This document shows, in pieces, positions 6,515-7,235 of a DNA stretch of 7,235 bases. The notes beneath the pieces were generated by a model. That model made no database searches. It worked only from the letters and a program-made list of their open reading frames with translations, and had not been told where the DNA came from. The position numbers and the translations under genes are program-made. How positions within the stretch are numbered: the stretch's first letter is position 1; each line of letters begins with the position of its first letter. Source of the DNA: Bacteroidota bacterium (GTDB lineage Bacteria > Bacteroidota > Bacteroidia > B-17B0 > B-17BO); the NCBI GenBank assembly GCA_025356715.1, contig JANXRU010000159.1:1-7235 (forward strand). Direction: 5' to 3'.

Positions 6515-6955
6515 CTATCCTAATAATTCCTTAACAAATTGAGAAACTAATTTACCATCAGCTCTTCCTGCAATAGCTTTATTAGCTACTCCCATTACTT
6601 TCCCCATATCGGCAGCACTTGTAGCGCCAATTTCGGCAATAGAATTTTTGATAATAGTTTTTAATTCATCTTCCGATAATTGTTTTGGCAAATATTCTTC
6701 CATTATTAATGCTTGGGCAGTTTCATCTTCTGCTAAATCAGGTCGATTTTGTTGGATATATATATCAGATGTTTCTTTACGTTTTTTATATTCCTTTTGT
6801 ATCGCCTTAATCGCGTTATCTTCTGTTAACCCTTCAGGTGATGTTTTTAATAATAAAATCACCGATTTAATGGCTCTTACTGCTTCTAATCGTTTAGCGT
6901 CTTTAGCTAACATAGATGCTTTTACATCTGCATTAATTTTTTCTTCAATTCCCAT
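6515..6955 (-). CDS. yqeY: GatB/YqeY domain protein
   Basis: This 146-residue protein is a full-length stand-alone YqeY-family member. Key features are MGIEEKINADVKASMLAKDA at the start, then RLEAVRAIKSVILLLKTSPE, a basic middle helix (AIQKEYKKRKETSDIYIQQN), EEYLPKQLSEDEL, and the C-terminal helical subdomain with GATSAADMGKVMGVANKAI and GRADGKLVSQFVKELL. The C-terminal part resembles the tail domain of the GatB subunit of tRNA-dependent amidotransferase, which contacts tRNA. The role of free-standing YqeY is not established; a tRNA-related function is an inference from that homology. It is cytosolic, with no signal or membrane segment. The start ATG gives the conserved N terminus exactly. 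The ubiX gene lies upstream on the same strand across an 83-nt gap. The hairpin at 6460-6490 follows its stop with a good T-run. Confidence 0.93.
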   Translation of the reverse strand: MGIEEKINADVKASMLAKDAKRLEAVRAIKSVILLLKTSPEGLTEDNAIKAIQKEYKKRKETSDIYIQQNRPDLAEDETAQALIMEEYLPKQLSEDELKTIIKNSIAEIGATSAADMGKVMGVANKAIAGRADGKLVSQFVKELLG

Positions 6956-7038
6956 AATATGTATTTATTTTTTGATAAAGATAATTTTAGTTTTTATTAT
7001 TTAGAAATTTAGTTATCGAATCTACTCAACAACTTAAA

Positions 7039-7235
7039 CTATTCTGCCCAACGGTAACTTTTAATATCCAATCCCGCTAAATCTAAAGCTCTATCAACTA
7101 CTGTAGAAGCAAGGTCTTCAAATGTTTTGGGATTGCTATAAAATGAGGGAGATGCCGGACAAATAATACCACCTGCCTGAGTAACCGTTTGCATATTATT
7201 AATATGAATTAAACTGTAAGGCGTATCTCTAATTA
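7039..7235 (-). CDS. ubiX: Flavin prenyltransferase UbiX, C-terminal part (5' end outside window)
   Basis: The - strand frame is open from the right window edge to a TAG at 7039-7041 and gives 64 complete residues. They begin IRDTPYSLIHINNM, matching the UbiX core (Arg-Glu-Thr-Pro ... Leu-Ile-His). Next come GGIICPASPSFYSNPKT and then LASTVVDRALDLAGL, ending YRWAE. The arginine of RDTP, the tyrosine of SFY and the arginine of VDRALD correspond to conserved active-site positions that bind the dimethylallyl phosphate substrate in characterised UbiX proteins. UbiX attaches a dimethylallyl group to reduced FMN to make prenylated FMN, the cofactor of UbiD-type decarboxylases. About two thirds of the protein, including the N-terminal FMN-binding part, lies outside the window, so intactness cannot be judged. 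The next gene in the same direction is yqeY. Confidence 0.9.
   Translation of the reverse strand, partial: IRDTPYSLIHINNMQTVTQAGGIICPASPSFYSNPKTFEDLASTVVDRALDLAGLDIKSYRWAE

Noticed and set aside
6648..7004. Open frame of 118 codons on the + strand, opposite yqeY
   Set aside because: It lies almost wholly antisense to a well-recognised YqeY protein, and its translation has no recognisable domain. It is a shadow of AT-rich coding sequence.
7004..7032. Possible yqeY promoter on the - strand: TTG (7030-7032) and TAAATTTC (7004-7011), 18 nt apart
   Set aside because: Only a partial match in very AT-rich DNA, where such matches are frequent; yqeY may simply be co-transcribed with ubiX.
1..7235. 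CRISPR arrays, tRNA or rRNA genes, insertion sequences, phage or defence genes
   Set aside because: No direct-repeat arrays, structured RNA genes, transposase or integrase sequences were seen on either strand.

Overview
The window comes from a member of the Bacteroidota (Bacteroidetes). The DNA is clearly AT-rich. Gene starts lack Shine-Dalgarno sequences and are preceded by A/T-rich leaders. Two genes at the left encode outer-membrane barrel proteins of kinds typical of this phylum: a PorV/PorQ-like small barrel, and a large protein with an N-terminal helix-hairpin-helix domain followed by a barrel. The mannose-1-phosphate guanylyltransferase is the short, single-domain form. I cannot place the organism below phylum from sequence reading alone.

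Layout. Positions 2-145 hold the C-terminal end of a TPR-like protein on the + strand. Positions 214-3200 hold two closely spaced envelope genes, 8 nt apart: a 285-residue barrel protein and a 706-residue HhH-barrel protein. Positions 3251-6434 hold a tight + strand cluster: manC (GDP-mannose synthesis), an MFS transporter, a small CoA-binding protein and an ElaA-type GNAT acetyltransferase, with junctions of 14 nt, a 14-nt overlap and 16 nt. A strong 11-bp hairpin at 6460-6490 separates this cluster from genes on the - strand: yqeY (6515-6955) and, further right, the C-terminal part of ubiX (7039-7235, cut by the window edge). No gap between genes exceeds about 90 nt. I see no tRNA, rRNA, CRISPR array, insertion sequence or phage gene.

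How the genes fit together. The first pair are predicted to be exported and to sit in the outer membrane, and they are probably co-transcribed. ManC supplies GDP-mannose for surface glycans. The MFS transporter, CoA-binding protein and acetyltransferase look co-transcribed with it, but no single pathway ties them together and the transported substrate is unknown. YqeY and UbiX are ordinary housekeeping proteins. Overall this is mostly a core-genome neighbourhood. Its least understood part is the barrel pair, whose HhH domain looks ComEA-like in layout but has lost the glycines expected in DNA-contacting hairpins.
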